Source of the DNA: Halomonas salipaludis
GTDB taxonomy: Bacteria > Pseudomonadota > Gammaproteobacteria > Pseudomonadales > Halomonadaceae
DNA: 64,000 bases
Direction: 5' to 3'
Assembly: GCF_002286975.1 (NCBI RefSeq)
Contig: NZ_NSKB01000002.1
Coordinates: forward strand, 682,001 to 746,000
Made by a program: the position numbers and the translations under genes. Below, one piece after another: positions 43,401 through 51,041 of this stretch (the stretch's first letter is position 1; each line of letters begins with the position of its first letter). The notes beneath the pieces were generated by a model that saw nothing but the letters and a program-made list of their open reading frames with translations, searched no databases and was not told the DNA's origin.

Positions 43401-43907
43401 CTAAGCAACCTTCAGCTGGCCGACGACGACGCCCGCTCCGCGGGCTGGTGGGCCGACCTGGAGCTTGCCAAAGGGCGCCTGACCTGGCAGCAGCCGCTGA
43501 TACTCGACAGCGAGCTGCGCCTAGCAATGCGCGACAGTGGCCCGCTGGTGGATCTGTTCGTCAGCGCCGCCAATCAGCGGCGCTGGCTGCGCAACCTGCT
43601 TACCGTGCGCGACATCCGCGGCTCGGCGCGGCTCGACATGCGCCAGCAACGCCTGGATATCCGTGATCTCGAGCTCAACGGCCAGGGCCGCGAGTTGCGC
43701 GCCAACCTGCGTCTCGGCGAGGCTTCACCGCGCGGCGTGTTCTACGCCCGCTACGGCCCCGTCGCGCTGGGCGTGGCGCTGGGCGACGGCCGGCGCCGCT
43801 GGCAGTGGCCCGGGGCGCGCAGCTGGTTCGAGCGCCAGCCGGTGTTCAGCGATGCGTTCGCCTCCGACAGCCACTGGCTGGAATCGCTGGAGATCGACCC
43901 ACCGTGA
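40485..43907 (+). CDS. Large AsmA-like envelope protein with triplicated modules
   Basis: 1140-residue protein with one N-terminal membrane helix (residues about 12-32) and a long periplasmic beta-rich body, as in the AsmA/YdbH/YhdP group thought to carry phospholipids between membranes. Two module types alternate three times. Type B (GGGRLSAELDIHQGRPLPGS-like) lies near residues 213, 504 and 766. Type A, opening with YLP and then LxGGRAxLxGxL-like, lies near residues 349, 635 and 894. The repeat unit is about 260-290 residues. It is preceded by a 168-bp gap divergent from DUF3581. Its last 183 bp overlap the antisense DUF3541 reading frame. Confidence 0.8.
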   Translation: MVWRSSTPVRRVAKALLLALLCLWLVYLALANTLLNSERLRAALLEEPLARAELDLRWERAWSWYPGQLSAARLELVQQAPRWLGLDVEQVSLQVALRPLLDGRIEIERLDARRIHEVAVGRLRIAGSGRLSLSELAWQQRELSIQGLALHLDDGRVTRDAVTLVEDIQLDTRLALAPFDFADQRGGDIVTAVDGEIELAGASDAYAVFSDYLLGLEWLEVSGHGDLTGRLLLEGGELLPGSELQLDSPDLGVSLDSTRLTPGGQRYQLLGDGRIRATISDDRGEPETRLDLALDDMRMWQQGGSEVMRGDGFRIALAGDRLRLDQPPERLHRAGLRWEDTELSDIAALAPYLPAAIPLQLEGGRARLRGFLDYRDDTLSGTFRLDGDEVGLRLGDTPMRGRLGLTLALPLLDPRSGQLDLSGTHLRLAATGDDTDEPLTTSLVFPRAELASAWPLLPLEPFVAAGDTHRDAPVVAAPLLATTPFDAALSVSGEIDNLSVLDGLLGELFVDQSLGLRGGGRLSAELDIHQGRPLPGSRLQIDSQAIGGRFLGLDTFGQGTLTASVVDDTPQRGLLTLDLREVGVSRLSDGRQLFDAPHLSLSATGELPDSGRQLGNPEAQLAWQAAEVPDVAALNLYLPESPAWQLDGGTATTSGVLVVDRDSARGRITLDGSAIRGQLLGQALSGAADLELIINQAHFDSGRLDVSGSRLALQASAADAETRSVVVARDAVLTGGSGWQQGGARTPSGRLRLDGLLANMALFNALLASEHGLTVDGAAQLRADIELDAGRLVPGSELRLDATPFSLGFLDLSARGDGQLVATATGSREALSAALTLRMPQLALRRGDADAALIEGRHMQLTAEARRLDLDAGLQALDTHIALPHIKAPDLTVFNAYLPDDSPLTLLGGRATLASDLRLDGYQAHGMLRLDAPDAQLAFRERQLSGSLMIDARLNDGDLRDMTFDSSGSRVSLSNLQLADDDARSAGWWADLELAKGRLTWQQPLILDSELRLAMRDSGPLVDLFVSAANQRRWLRNLLTVRDIRGSARLDMRQQRLDIRDLELNGQGRELRANLRLGEASPRGVFYARYGPVALGVALGDGRRRWQWPGARSWFERQPVFSDAFASDSHWLESLEIDPP

Positions 43908-44990
43908 CGGCCAACGGCCGGCCAGCGGCGCCTCGCCCAGCGCATCGCTCAGGTCGGGGCCAGGATGCAGCTGCACCGGCCAGCGCAGCAGCATGATCGC
44001 CAGCACGTTGCGATGCTCGCCGCGTTCGAGATCGGTACTGCCATCGGTGGCGGGGATCATCCTCGCCTGCGGGTCGAAGGCGGCGACGATCGCCTCGCGC
44101 AGCCGCGTCACCGCCGGATGGTCGCCCTGGCCGGCGAGCAGGAAACTGATCCCCACCTCGGCCATGATGTCCTCGGTGGTATCGCGCAGGATACGCGGCA
44201 GCTCGGCGGCGAAGGCGTCGAGAATCCAGGCATGTTCGCTAGCGCTGACGTCGCGCTGGTAGTAGCGGCTGTCGGCGATCACGAAATGGGTCATGCCGTA
44301 GATGCGGTTGCGGTATTCGTCGACATCCAGCGTCGCGACCCGCGCCGGCGAATAGTGCTCGCGGAAGGCGCCGACCACCTCGTCGCGCAGGTCGACGATC
44401 CCCAGCTGATGCAGGTAGTGAACGATATTGGCCACCTGGGCAGCGTACACCGACAGCACCTGCGGGTCGCTCAAGAAGGCGGCGAAATCGACCTCGGCCA
44501 GATAGTCGAGGGCACGCTCGTGGCCGGCCAGGCGCGGCGTGCCGAGCAGCCCGTAGTAGTCGAGCTGCACCAGCGAGAACAGCAGGCGACGGGCGTAGAT
44601 CACCTCGCCCCAGTCGGCGAACATCTGGTGCCGGGCACGCTGCTTGGCGGTACGCGTGGGATAGGCGTCGAGCAGCGCCTGGCTGCGCCGCGCGGCGTAG
44701 TCAGGCGCAGCCAAGCCATCGAGCTCCTCATTGATACGCAGCATCAGCCGCTTGGCGTGGCCCTCGGTCAACGGTACATAGCGCGCGTCGCCGCTGATGC
44801 GATAGAGCCGCTGGGCGTAGTGGCGCTGCTTGTCCAGCGGCAGCGTGAACAGCTCGGCTTCGTAGCGAGCCTGGATCGCCTCGGCGACGCTCGCCTCGGT
44901 CGCCGGCGCGGGGCTCTGAGCGGCACAGCCCGCCAGCCACAGCAGCGCCAGCCAGGCCACCAGCCATCCACGTGGGAATGCATGACGCAT
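43725..44990 (-). CDS. DUF3541 family lipoprotein with extended 3' end
   Basis: 421-residue envelope protein resembling the DUF3541 family; function unknown. The ATG at 44990 has AGGAGG 8 nt upstream and opens a lipoprotein signal with lipobox LWLAGC. The body is alpha-helical, with conserved-looking segments such as ARHQMFADWGEVIYARR, GMTHFVIADSRYYQRDV and LERGEHRNVLAIMLLRWP. The frame then runs about 60 residues further, antisense to the end of the AsmA-like gene. Those residues are Arg/Ala/Pro-rich and unlike the rest. The native stop has probably been lost and the tail acquired by read-through. Confidence 0.72.
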   Translation of the reverse strand: MRHAFPRGWLVAWLALLWLAGCAAQSPAPATEASVAEAIQARYEAELFTLPLDKQRHYAQRLYRISGDARYVPLTEGHAKRLMLRINEELDGLAAPDYAARRSQALLDAYPTRTAKQRARHQMFADWGEVIYARRLLFSLVQLDYYGLLGTPRLAGHERALDYLAEVDFAAFLSDPQVLSVYAAQVANIVHYLHQLGIVDLRDEVVGAFREHYSPARVATLDVDEYRNRIYGMTHFVIADSRYYQRDVSASEHAWILDAFAAELPRILRDTTEDIMAEVGISFLLAGQGDHPAVTRLREAIVAAFDPQARMIPATDGSTDLERGEHRNVLAIMLLRWPVQLHPGPDLSDALGEAPLAGRWPSRWVDLQRFQPVAVGGERIAEHRLALEPAARPGPLPAAPAVAQRHAQRDGAVAGVEHAAR

Positions 44991-45057
44991 CTCGGGCACC
45001 TCCTTGTTGGCACCTAACCAGTATAGCCACTGCTAACGCCGGCTCTGATACTGGGCT

Positions 45058-45318
45058 GATAGCACACGGTTTGGTGATCGATGGTGGCATCTATCGCCAC
45101 GACTTCGTCGCTCAGTCGGTGATCGATGGCATGATGCGGGTCCAACTCGATACCGAAGTACCGGTGCTGTCGTGGTGCTCACCCCGCACCACTTCCACGA
45201 GCACGCCACCCACACGTCGTTCTTCCACGATCACTTCGTGACCAAGGGGCGCGAGGCCGCTGAGGCTTGCGTCGTGACATTGAGGAATCTCCACCAGACC
45301 CACTGGCTGGCCGACTGA
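45058..45318 (+). pseudogene. ribH: Truncated, frameshifted lumazine synthase (ribH, RibH2-like)
   Basis: Remnant of 6,7-dimethyl-8-ribityllumazine synthase (riboflavin pathway). In one frame the sequence reads VIDGGIYRHDFVAQSVIDG and then VQLDTEVPVLS. After about base 45170 the match continues in the next frame as VVLTPHHFHEHATH, FFHDHFVTKGREAAEAC and a stop at 45316-45318. These match the C-terminal half of the Brucella RibH2 type. The N-terminal half is missing and one base appears lost at the frame change (GTGCTGTC-GTGGTG). A functional ribH must exist elsewhere. Confidence 0.85.
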
Positions 45319-45340
45319 CGCATTCCCCCGTTTATCTCAA

Positions 45341-45373
45341 CGACACTGCCCGGTCTCTGGCCGGGCAGTGTCG
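45341..45373. terminator. Strong 13-bp hairpin after the ribH remnant
   Basis: CGACACTGCCCGG (45341-45353), loop TCTCTGG, CCGGGCAGTGTCG (45361-45373). The 13-bp stem is perfect and GC-rich, 22 bp past the ribH remnant stop. It is followed by TATTAAT rather than a T run, so termination is likely but not of the textbook form. It marks the last base pairs of ordinary high-GC sequence before the AT-rich leader of the sugar island. Confidence 0.7.
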
Positions 45374-45581
45374 TATTAATGGGATGATGGTCTTGCTCGC
45401 CAAGCCTTCTCGATTCACCCGCACAGACAATTACTCCGTACTTTCATACTGCTGCGCGAGCATTAAGAGAAGAGGCTGATCCGCGGCAAGGGAAGGTGAT
45501 AATCGAAAAGTCAGAGACCTCTTCCTCTCCTTAGCATATCTCCACGACACCGCGCCGAATATATTTTCTCCTTACGACATA

Positions 45582-45595
45582 TGAATAATTATTCA
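45582..45595. promoter_or_regulatory. Candidate SorC-regulator operator, distal copy
   Basis: TGAATAATTATTCA, a perfect 14-bp palindrome about 244 bp before the transketolase start. It differs from the proximal copy at 45808 by a single central base. SorC-family regulators bind paired TGAA...TTCA-type palindromes, and such a regulator is encoded in this operon, so operator function is a reasonable inference. Confidence 0.5.
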
Positions 45596-45807
45596 GCAAG
45601 CGAATTAACCTTCAACCAAAAAGACTCAAGAAGAAGAAACCGTCAGGAAAATAGTTAATATGCTGTTTTAAAAAGAATAACTTAATCCGACATGCCAGAT
45701 ATCGTTGCTCTTCATTATACCAATGGATAGCCCTCCTCATCTTGAATATCCTTGACGAAGCTAAACATATGGCCAAGTATTCCCTCTATAAATTTATATT
45801 CAGTTAA

Positions 45808-45821
45808 TGAATAAATATTCA
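45808..45821. promoter_or_regulatory. Candidate SorC-regulator operator, proximal copy
   Basis: TGAATAAATATTCA: arms TGAATA and TATTCA around AA, ending 17 bp before the transketolase ATG. This position would block initiation or early elongation. With the distal copy 226 bp away, centre to centre, it has the layout of a looping two-operator repressor system. Confidence 0.55.
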
Positions 45822-45838
45822 TAGCGAGGCAATGCTTC

Positions 45839-46666
45839 ATGTCTATAACGGTATTAGCTCCAGACGAACTGGCACGGAAGTGCCGTGATATGAGAACGAC
45901 GATCATCAAGACCATCGGCGACGCCAACATGGGCCACATTGGCGGTGATCTATCTGTCATCGACATTCTTGGCACGCTGTACTTCAACGTACTGAACGTG
46001 AACCCGGCGGAACCGACCGCCCCAAACCGTGACCGCTTCATCTTGAGTAAGGGACACTGTGCGGTCGCTCTTTACACAACCATGGCCCACGCCGGCTACT
46101 TCCCAGTGGCGGAGCTCGCCACCTTCATCCAGCCCAAGTCGCGGCTCAATGGCCACCCCTGCAACGAGAAGCTACCCGGCGTGGAAACCAGTACCGGTCC
46201 CCTGGGGCACGGGCTGCCTGTCGGTGTCGGCGCTGCCATCGGCGCCAAGATTCAAAAGAAAGCCTGGCAGGTCTTCGTCGTCGTCGGTGACGGTGAGATC
46301 CAGGAAGGTAGTAACTGGGAAGCGGCCATGACTGCGGCCCACAAGGAACTGGACAACCTGACACTGATCGTCGACCGCAATCGCCTCCAGCAGGGGGATC
46401 GCACTCATGACGTGACCTCTCTAGATCCCCTGGCCGAACGCTTCACCGCTTTCGGCTGGGAAGCACTCGAAGTCGACGGCCATGACTACGGTGCCCTCAT
46501 CGAGGCACTGAAGGGTCCTCGTGCCGGTAAGCCACGCTGCATCGTGGCCAATACCCTCAAGGGCAAGGGCGTGTCCTTCATCGAGGATCGTGTCGAGTGG
46601 CACCACAAGGTACCGAGCCCGGAACAAGTCAAAGAAGCACTGAACGAGCTGGAGCGAGGCGCATAA
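45839..46666 (+). CDS. Split transketolase, N-terminal (TPP-binding) subunit
   Basis: 275-residue subunit binding thiamine diphosphate, equal to the first third of ordinary transketolase. Visible motifs are FILSKGHCAVALY, STGPLGHGLPVGVGAA, the TPP motif GDGEIQEGSNWEAA near residue 145 and its VDRN end, and the C-terminal GKGVSFIED. It must pair with the C-terminal subunit encoded 2 bp downstream. Such split transketolases occur in dedicated sugar pathways, including apulose-4-phosphate transketolase (AptAB) of apiose degradation. First gene of the island, behind two candidate operators. Confidence 0.92.
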   Translation: MSITVLAPDELARKCRDMRTTIIKTIGDANMGHIGGDLSVIDILGTLYFNVLNVNPAEPTAPNRDRFILSKGHCAVALYTTMAHAGYFPVAELATFIQPKSRLNGHPCNEKLPGVETSTGPLGHGLPVGVGAAIGAKIQKKAWQVFVVVGDGEIQEGSNWEAAMTAAHKELDNLTLIVDRNRLQQGDRTHDVTSLDPLAERFTAFGWEALEVDGHDYGALIEALKGPRAGKPRCIVANTLKGKGVSFIEDRVEWHHKVPSPEQVKEALNELERGA

Positions 46667-46668
46667 CG

Positions 46669-47613
46669 ATGGCAACCATGGATAAATCACAGCTACACGA
46701 CTGCCGTGACGCTTTTGCAGCAACACTGGAAGCGCTTGCCGAGCAGAACGAGAACATCGTTACTGTCGTCAACGATTCTATTGGCTCTAGCAAGCTCAAC
46801 GGCTTCCGGAAGAAGTGGCCAGAGCGCTTGATCAATGTCGGCATTGCCGAGCAGACCTTGGTGGGGTCGGGTGCTGGCCTGGCGAACGCCGGCCTGGTGC
46901 CGTTCGTCTGCGCAGCATCGTGTTTCCTAACGGGACGTGCGCTGGAACAGATCAAGGCCGACATCGCCTACTCCAATGCCAACGTCAAGATGTGTGGCAT
47001 GAGCAGCGGCGTTGCCTATGGCGAGCTGGGACCAACCCACCACTCCATCGAGGACCTGGCATGGACGCGCCCCCTGGCGGGCCTGGACATTTTCGTACCG
47101 GCAGACGACATCGAGACCGCGGCCGTGATTCGCTATGTGGCACAGAGCGACCATCCGTGCTTCGTGCGTCTGAGCCGCATGGGCGTTCCCACCGTGCTGC
47201 CCAAGGATTACGAATTCGTTCCCGGTAGGGCCGTGCCCCTACGGGAAGGCAACGACATCACCCTGATCGGTTGCGGCGTGACCGTCTGCCGTGTGCTCGA
47301 CGCGGCCGAGCGCCTGGCAAGTGACGGGATCCAGGCACGTGTCATCAACTTCTCGAGCATCTCACCCCTCGACAGAGACACCATCGTCAAGTGTGCTCGA
47401 GAAACCGGCCATCTATTGACTGTCGAAGAGCACAGCGTACGTGGCGGCATGGGTAGCGCCATTGCGGAGGTCGTGGTCAGCGAGGCGCCTTGCAAAATGT
47501 CGCTGCTGGGCTTCCCTGAATTTGCCCCCACCGGCTCTGCCGAGTGGCTGCTTGATAACACCGGCATGTCGGTAGACGGCATCGTGGCTTCAGCCAAAAC
47601 ACTGCTTGGATGA
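46669..47613 (+). CDS. Split transketolase, C-terminal subunit
   Basis: 314-residue pyrimidine-binding and C-terminal part of transketolase. It contains INVGIAEQTLVGSGAGLA with the catalytic Glu near residue 65, CGMSSGVAYGELGPTHHSIED, and FVRLSRMGVP. With the preceding subunit it would transfer two-carbon ketol units between sugar phosphates. The ATG at 46669 lies 2 bp after the previous stop; the frame opening at 46597 overlaps the first subunit and is not favoured. Confidence 0.92.
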   Translation: MATMDKSQLHDCRDAFAATLEALAEQNENIVTVVNDSIGSSKLNGFRKKWPERLINVGIAEQTLVGSGAGLANAGLVPFVCAASCFLTGRALEQIKADIAYSNANVKMCGMSSGVAYGELGPTHHSIEDLAWTRPLAGLDIFVPADDIETAAVIRYVAQSDHPCFVRLSRMGVPTVLPKDYEFVPGRAVPLREGNDITLIGCGVTVCRVLDAAERLASDGIQARVINFSSISPLDRDTIVKCARETGHLLTVEEHSVRGGMGSAIAEVVVSEAPCKMSLLGFPEFAPTGSAEWLLDNTGMSVDGIVASAKTLLG

Positions 47614-47620
47614 GGACCCC

Positions 47621-49114
47621 ATGATGACGACGTCTGCCATTCTGGCCATCGATCAAGGTACGACCAACTCCAAGGCGGTGTTGGTGGATCTAAGCGGCAA
47701 TATCATCGCCAGAGCTCACATGCCCGTGCCCTGCTACTACCCGCAGCCGGGATGGGTCGAGCAGTCGGGCGAAGAGATCGTGCGAAGCGTCATGGGCGCG
47801 ATCGACAAGTGTCTCGCCTCTCAACCGGACGTCGTCGTCGCTGCCATTGGCATTTCCTCGCAGCGCGAATCCGCTATCGCCTGGGACTCTGACACAGGCA
47901 AGCCCCTGGCACCCTGTGCCAGTTGGCAGTGCCGCCGCAGCCAGCCCTTCTGCGACGAACTCAAGCGCCTGGGACTGAATGCCCGGGTGCAGGAACTGTC
48001 CGGACTCCCCATCGATCCCCTCTTCTCCGGATCGAAGTTTCGCTGGCTACTCGATTCCCTGGAAACCGGGCAGAGCCGGGGCAATGTGCGCTTAGGCAAC
48101 ATCGACAGCTGGCTGCTGTGGAATCTCACCGGCGGAGTGGCGCATCTGACGGATACGTCGAACGCTTCCAGAACGCAACTGTGTGATATCAGTACGGGAC
48201 AGTGGTCTCCGGAACTGCTTGATATCTTCGGCATCCCACACGACATGCTGCCGACGATTCGCCCATCGAGCTACGCCTTCGGCACTACGAGTCAGTTCGG
48301 CTCGCTCAAGGCTGGCATCCCCATTCTGTCAATGATTGGTGATTCTCACGCAGCCCTATTCGCCCAGGGTGGATTCCGTCCGGGCATCGTCAAAGCGACC
48401 TACGGCACGGGCTCCTCGGTCATGACCGCCACCGAGAACCGTCTGATTCGGGCCGAAGGCCTGGCCACGACGGTGGCCTGGGAAACGGCCGAAGGCAGGA
48501 CTTACGCCCTGGAAGGCAACATTACGGTGAGTGCCGCCGTACTGCCCTGGGTAGCCAAGCTGCTGGGGCTGGACGGTTCGGTCGAGCGCCTTGCCGAGTT
48601 GGCCGAATCCGCCGGCACCGAGGGGAGCGAAGTGCTGGTACCCGCCATGGTGGGGCTGGGCGCGCCACGCTGGGTCGGCGATGTCCGCGGACTACTGGAC
48701 GGCCTGACCTTCAATACAGCGCGCGAAGACGTTGCACGGGCAGCCTTCGAGTCGATCACTTTCCAGATCAAAGATGTGGTCGATGTCGTGCGAGCGGCTT
48801 TCGAGCGTCACGGCCTCACGCCGCTGTCGGCGCTCAAGGCCGACGGAGGGGCAAGCGCCAACGGCTGGCTGATGCAACTCCAAGCCGATACGTTAAGGGT
48901 CCCCGTCCAGCGCGCCAAGCAAGCGGAGCTGTCCGCCTTGGGTGCAGCCTTGCTGGCCGGGAAAGCGCTCGGCACGTGGCCGACACCCGAAGCCCTGGCA
49001 TCGGTGGCATCCGATTTCGACACCTTCGAGTACGTTGCTGCCACCGAGCTGGAGGCACGCCATGCAAACTGGCTGTCCTCCGTCGAGCGAACCCTTTCTC
49101 ACCTCAAACGTTAA
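47621..49114 (+). CDS. FGGY-family carbohydrate kinase, glycerol-kinase-like
   Basis: 497-residue two-domain sugar/polyol kinase. The N-terminal phosphate loop is AIDQGTTNSKAVLVD. A glycerol-kinase-like region reads ISSQRESAIAWDSDTGKP and ASWQCRRSQPF, the ATP loop ATYGTGSSVMT is near residue 265, and the C-terminal ADGGASANGWLMQLQADTL is present. It is closer to glycerol and erythritol kinases than to xylulokinase in these blocks. The substrate is probably the keto-sugar or polyol delivered by the island transporter and dehydrogenases. The ATG at 47621 is 7 bp after the transketolase stop. Confidence 0.9.
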   Translation: MMTTSAILAIDQGTTNSKAVLVDLSGNIIARAHMPVPCYYPQPGWVEQSGEEIVRSVMGAIDKCLASQPDVVVAAIGISSQRESAIAWDSDTGKPLAPCASWQCRRSQPFCDELKRLGLNARVQELSGLPIDPLFSGSKFRWLLDSLETGQSRGNVRLGNIDSWLLWNLTGGVAHLTDTSNASRTQLCDISTGQWSPELLDIFGIPHDMLPTIRPSSYAFGTTSQFGSLKAGIPILSMIGDSHAALFAQGGFRPGIVKATYGTGSSVMTATENRLIRAEGLATTVAWETAEGRTYALEGNITVSAAVLPWVAKLLGLDGSVERLAELAESAGTEGSEVLVPAMVGLGAPRWVGDVRGLLDGLTFNTAREDVARAAFESITFQIKDVVDVVRAAFERHGLTPLSALKADGGASANGWLMQLQADTLRVPVQRAKQAELSALGAALLAGKALGTWPTPEALASVASDFDTFEYVAATELEARHANWLSSVERTLSHLKR

Positions 49115-49144
49115 GTGGACGTTACGCATACAAAAGGTGGCGCG

Positions 49145-50107
49145 ATGAAACCGGAATATGAGCTCCGACTAGTGACCAAGGCAGCCCACCTCTACTGGGT
49201 AGAGCAGGTGCGGCAAGTCGATATTGCCGCCAGGTTAAGCCTGTCCCAGGCAGGCGTATCGCGCCTGCTGAGACGGGCACAAAAAGAGGGCATCGTTTCG
49301 ATCAGCATCAAGCCACCGGAGGGCACCTACCACCTGCTCGAGGAGGAACTGGCCAGCAAGCTCGGTCTGGACGAAGTGGTGGTGACCTCCTGCCCAGACA
49401 ACAGCGACAACGCCATCGTGTCGAGCATTGGCGAAGCGGCAGCGCAGTATCTGGCATCCACACTGCGCGAAAGCGACAGAGTTGGCATCTCGAGCTGGAG
49501 TTCGGCTCTGGTGGCCCTGTCCGAGCACTTGCCGGCCAAAGGACAGATAAAGGCCGAACGCGTAGTGCAGCTGATGGGTGGGATGTCTCACGATCGTGCC
49601 GAGCACTTGGCGGAAAACCTGACCCTTCAGCTTGCCAATCGGCTCGCTGCACGCCCTGCCTTCATGCACGTCGCCGGAATCGCTAGCACCTCTGATGCTC
49701 GCAAGGTGTTCTGCGAGGAACCTTATGTACGAGAGACCATGGCGCTCTTCGATGACCTCACCGTAGCGCTGGTCGGTATCGGTACGCTCGCCCCCTCTCA
49801 GTTTCTCGCCCGAAGTGGCAACGCTTTCTCTGACGAGGAGCTCGCTGAATTGGCCGGCTGTGGCGCCGTGGGTGATGTCTGTCTGAGGTTCTTCGACGCT
49901 AATGGCCAGGCAGTGAGCCATGCCCTCGATGAGAGGGTGGTGGCGATCAGCGCCCCAAGCCTGAAGAAGGTGCCCCGTGTCGTTGGTGTAGCGGGTGGCC
50001 ATCAAAAGGTGGCGTCGATCCGAGCCGCCGCCCTCGGAGGCTGGATCCAGGTACTGATTACCGACTGTTTCACCGCCGAGGCACTGGCCGAGAAGGCCAG
50101 CTTATAA
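49145..50107 (+). CDS. SorC-family sugar-binding transcriptional regulator
   Basis: 320-residue regulator with an N-terminal HTH (HLYWVEQVRQVDIAARLSL, then SQAGVSRLLRRAQKEGIV) and a SorC sugar-phosphate-binding domain. That domain shows GLDEVVVTSCPD, RVGISSWSSALVALSEHL, LVGIGTLAPSQFLARSG and a GVAGGHQKVASIRAALG-like end. Regulators of this type include EryD of erythritol operons and respond to phosphorylated sugars. The ATG at 49145 with AGGTGG before it is preferred over a GTG at 49115. It likely acts at the two palindromes upstream of the transketolase gene. Confidence 0.92.
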   Translation: MKPEYELRLVTKAAHLYWVEQVRQVDIAARLSLSQAGVSRLLRRAQKEGIVSISIKPPEGTYHLLEEELASKLGLDEVVVTSCPDNSDNAIVSSIGEAAAQYLASTLRESDRVGISSWSSALVALSEHLPAKGQIKAERVVQLMGGMSHDRAEHLAENLTLQLANRLAARPAFMHVAGIASTSDARKVFCEEPYVRETMALFDDLTVALVGIGTLAPSQFLARSGNAFSDEELAELAGCGAVGDVCLRFFDANGQAVSHALDERVVAISAPSLKKVPRVVGVAGGHQKVASIRAAALGGWIQVLITDCFTAEALAEKASL

Positions 50108-50187
50108 CACCACAGTGAATGGTGCAGCGACAGGCGATTCACTAGGCACTACAGACGTGGCACATGTCGTAAAGGAGGATCGAGATA

Positions 50188-50985
50188 ATGAAACGCTTTG
50201 AAGGTCAGGTAGCGGTCGCTGTCGGAGCTGATAGGGGCATTGGTCTTGCCATTGCAAAGCGCTTCGCCATGGAAGGGGCGAATGTTGTTCTGGCATCGAA
50301 TCGTGCCGAGGTCACCGACGTCGCCAAAGAGCTGCAGCATCAGGTCGAAGCTGCAGGACTTACCGGTAAGGTCATCGGCAGGCAAATGGACGTGACCAAT
50401 AGCGCGCAGGTTGAAGCCTGTTACGCCAGTGTTGTCGATCAGTTTTCACGCCTCGACATCTCCGTACAGAATGCCGGTATCATCACTATCGCCCGTTTGC
50501 AGGAGCTTCCTGAAGAAGACTGGGACAAGGTCATGGATGTCAATACCAAGGGCGTCTTTCTGTGCTGCAAGGCGGCGCTCAAGCATATGGAAAAAGCCGG
50601 TCACGGCACCTTGATCAACATGGCGTCTGGCCAGGCTCGCCAAGGTTTTATCTACACGCCGCACTATGCAGCCAGCAAATTTGGAGTGCTTGGTATAACG
50701 CAGAGTCTCGCCCGTGAATTCGCATCCGCGGGCATAACAATAAACGCCATTTGTCCCGGCATCATCGAGACAGACATGTGGGTCTACAATGACCGGGAAT
50801 GGGGTAATCTTCTAGGCAAGTACCAACCCGGTGAACTGATGAAGGAATGGGTGCAAAACATTCCAATGAGACGAACAGCACAGCCAGAAGAAGTTGCTGG
50901 AACGGCAGCCTTTCTTGCCTCCGAAGATGCCCGCTATATCACGGGACAAGCCATCAATGTCGATGGTGGCCTGATCATGTCTTGA
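50188..50985 (+). CDS. SDR-family polyol/sugar dehydrogenase (first of two)
   Basis: 265-residue short-chain dehydrogenase. The cofactor loop is VGADRGIGLAIAKRF, lacking the usual leading Thr; Ser and Tyr/Lys are in NMASGQARQG and YAASKFGV, and the C terminus is TGQAINVDGGLIMS. It resembles sorbitol- and galactitol-dehydrogenase-like SDRs, consistent with oxidising an imported polyol. AAGGAGGATCGAG gives an excellent ribosome site. The 80-bp gap before it holds AGTGAAT...ATTCACT (50114-50143), a 7-bp stem that could be a weak terminator or a regulator site. Base composition is lower in GC from here on. Confidence 0.88.
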   Translation: MKRFEGQVAVAVGADRGIGLAIAKRFAMEGANVVLASNRAEVTDVAKELQHQVEAAGLTGKVIGRQMDVTNSAQVEACYASVVDQFSRLDISVQNAGIITIARLQELPEEDWDKVMDVNTKGVFLCCKAALKHMEKAGHGTLINMASGQARQGFIYTPHYAASKFGVLGITQSLAREFASAGITINAICPGIIETDMWVYNDREWGNLLGKYQPGELMKEWVQNIPMRRTAQPEEVAGTAAFLASEDARYITGQAINVDGGLIMS

Positions 50986-51041
50986 CTTTTAAACTCTAGA
51001 CCCAGCTTGCAATAGAAAATATATAAACCGAGGCATTTACT

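Larger units (their letters stand above)
45374..45838. other. AT-rich non-coding leader of the polyol island
   Basis: 465 bp with no credible gene on either strand; the short frames present lack ribosome sites and recognisable products. The sequence is strikingly richer in A and T than the preceding 45 kb. It holds two related 14-bp palindromes described separately. A TTGACG hexamer at 45752-45757 has no convincing -10 at the right distance, so I do not call a promoter. Confidence 0.6.

Noticed and set aside
45752-45792. Sigma70 promoter with TTGACG at 45752 and TATAAA at 45787
   Set aside because: Spacing of 29 bp is far from 17, and the hexamer at the correct distance (AAGTAT) is weak, so no promoter is claimed.
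47621-49114. Calling the FGGY kinase a xylulokinase or glycerol kinase outright
   Set aside because: Motif blocks are glycerol-kinase-like, but the context (SDRs, transketolase, transaldolase) points to another substrate, so only the family is stated.
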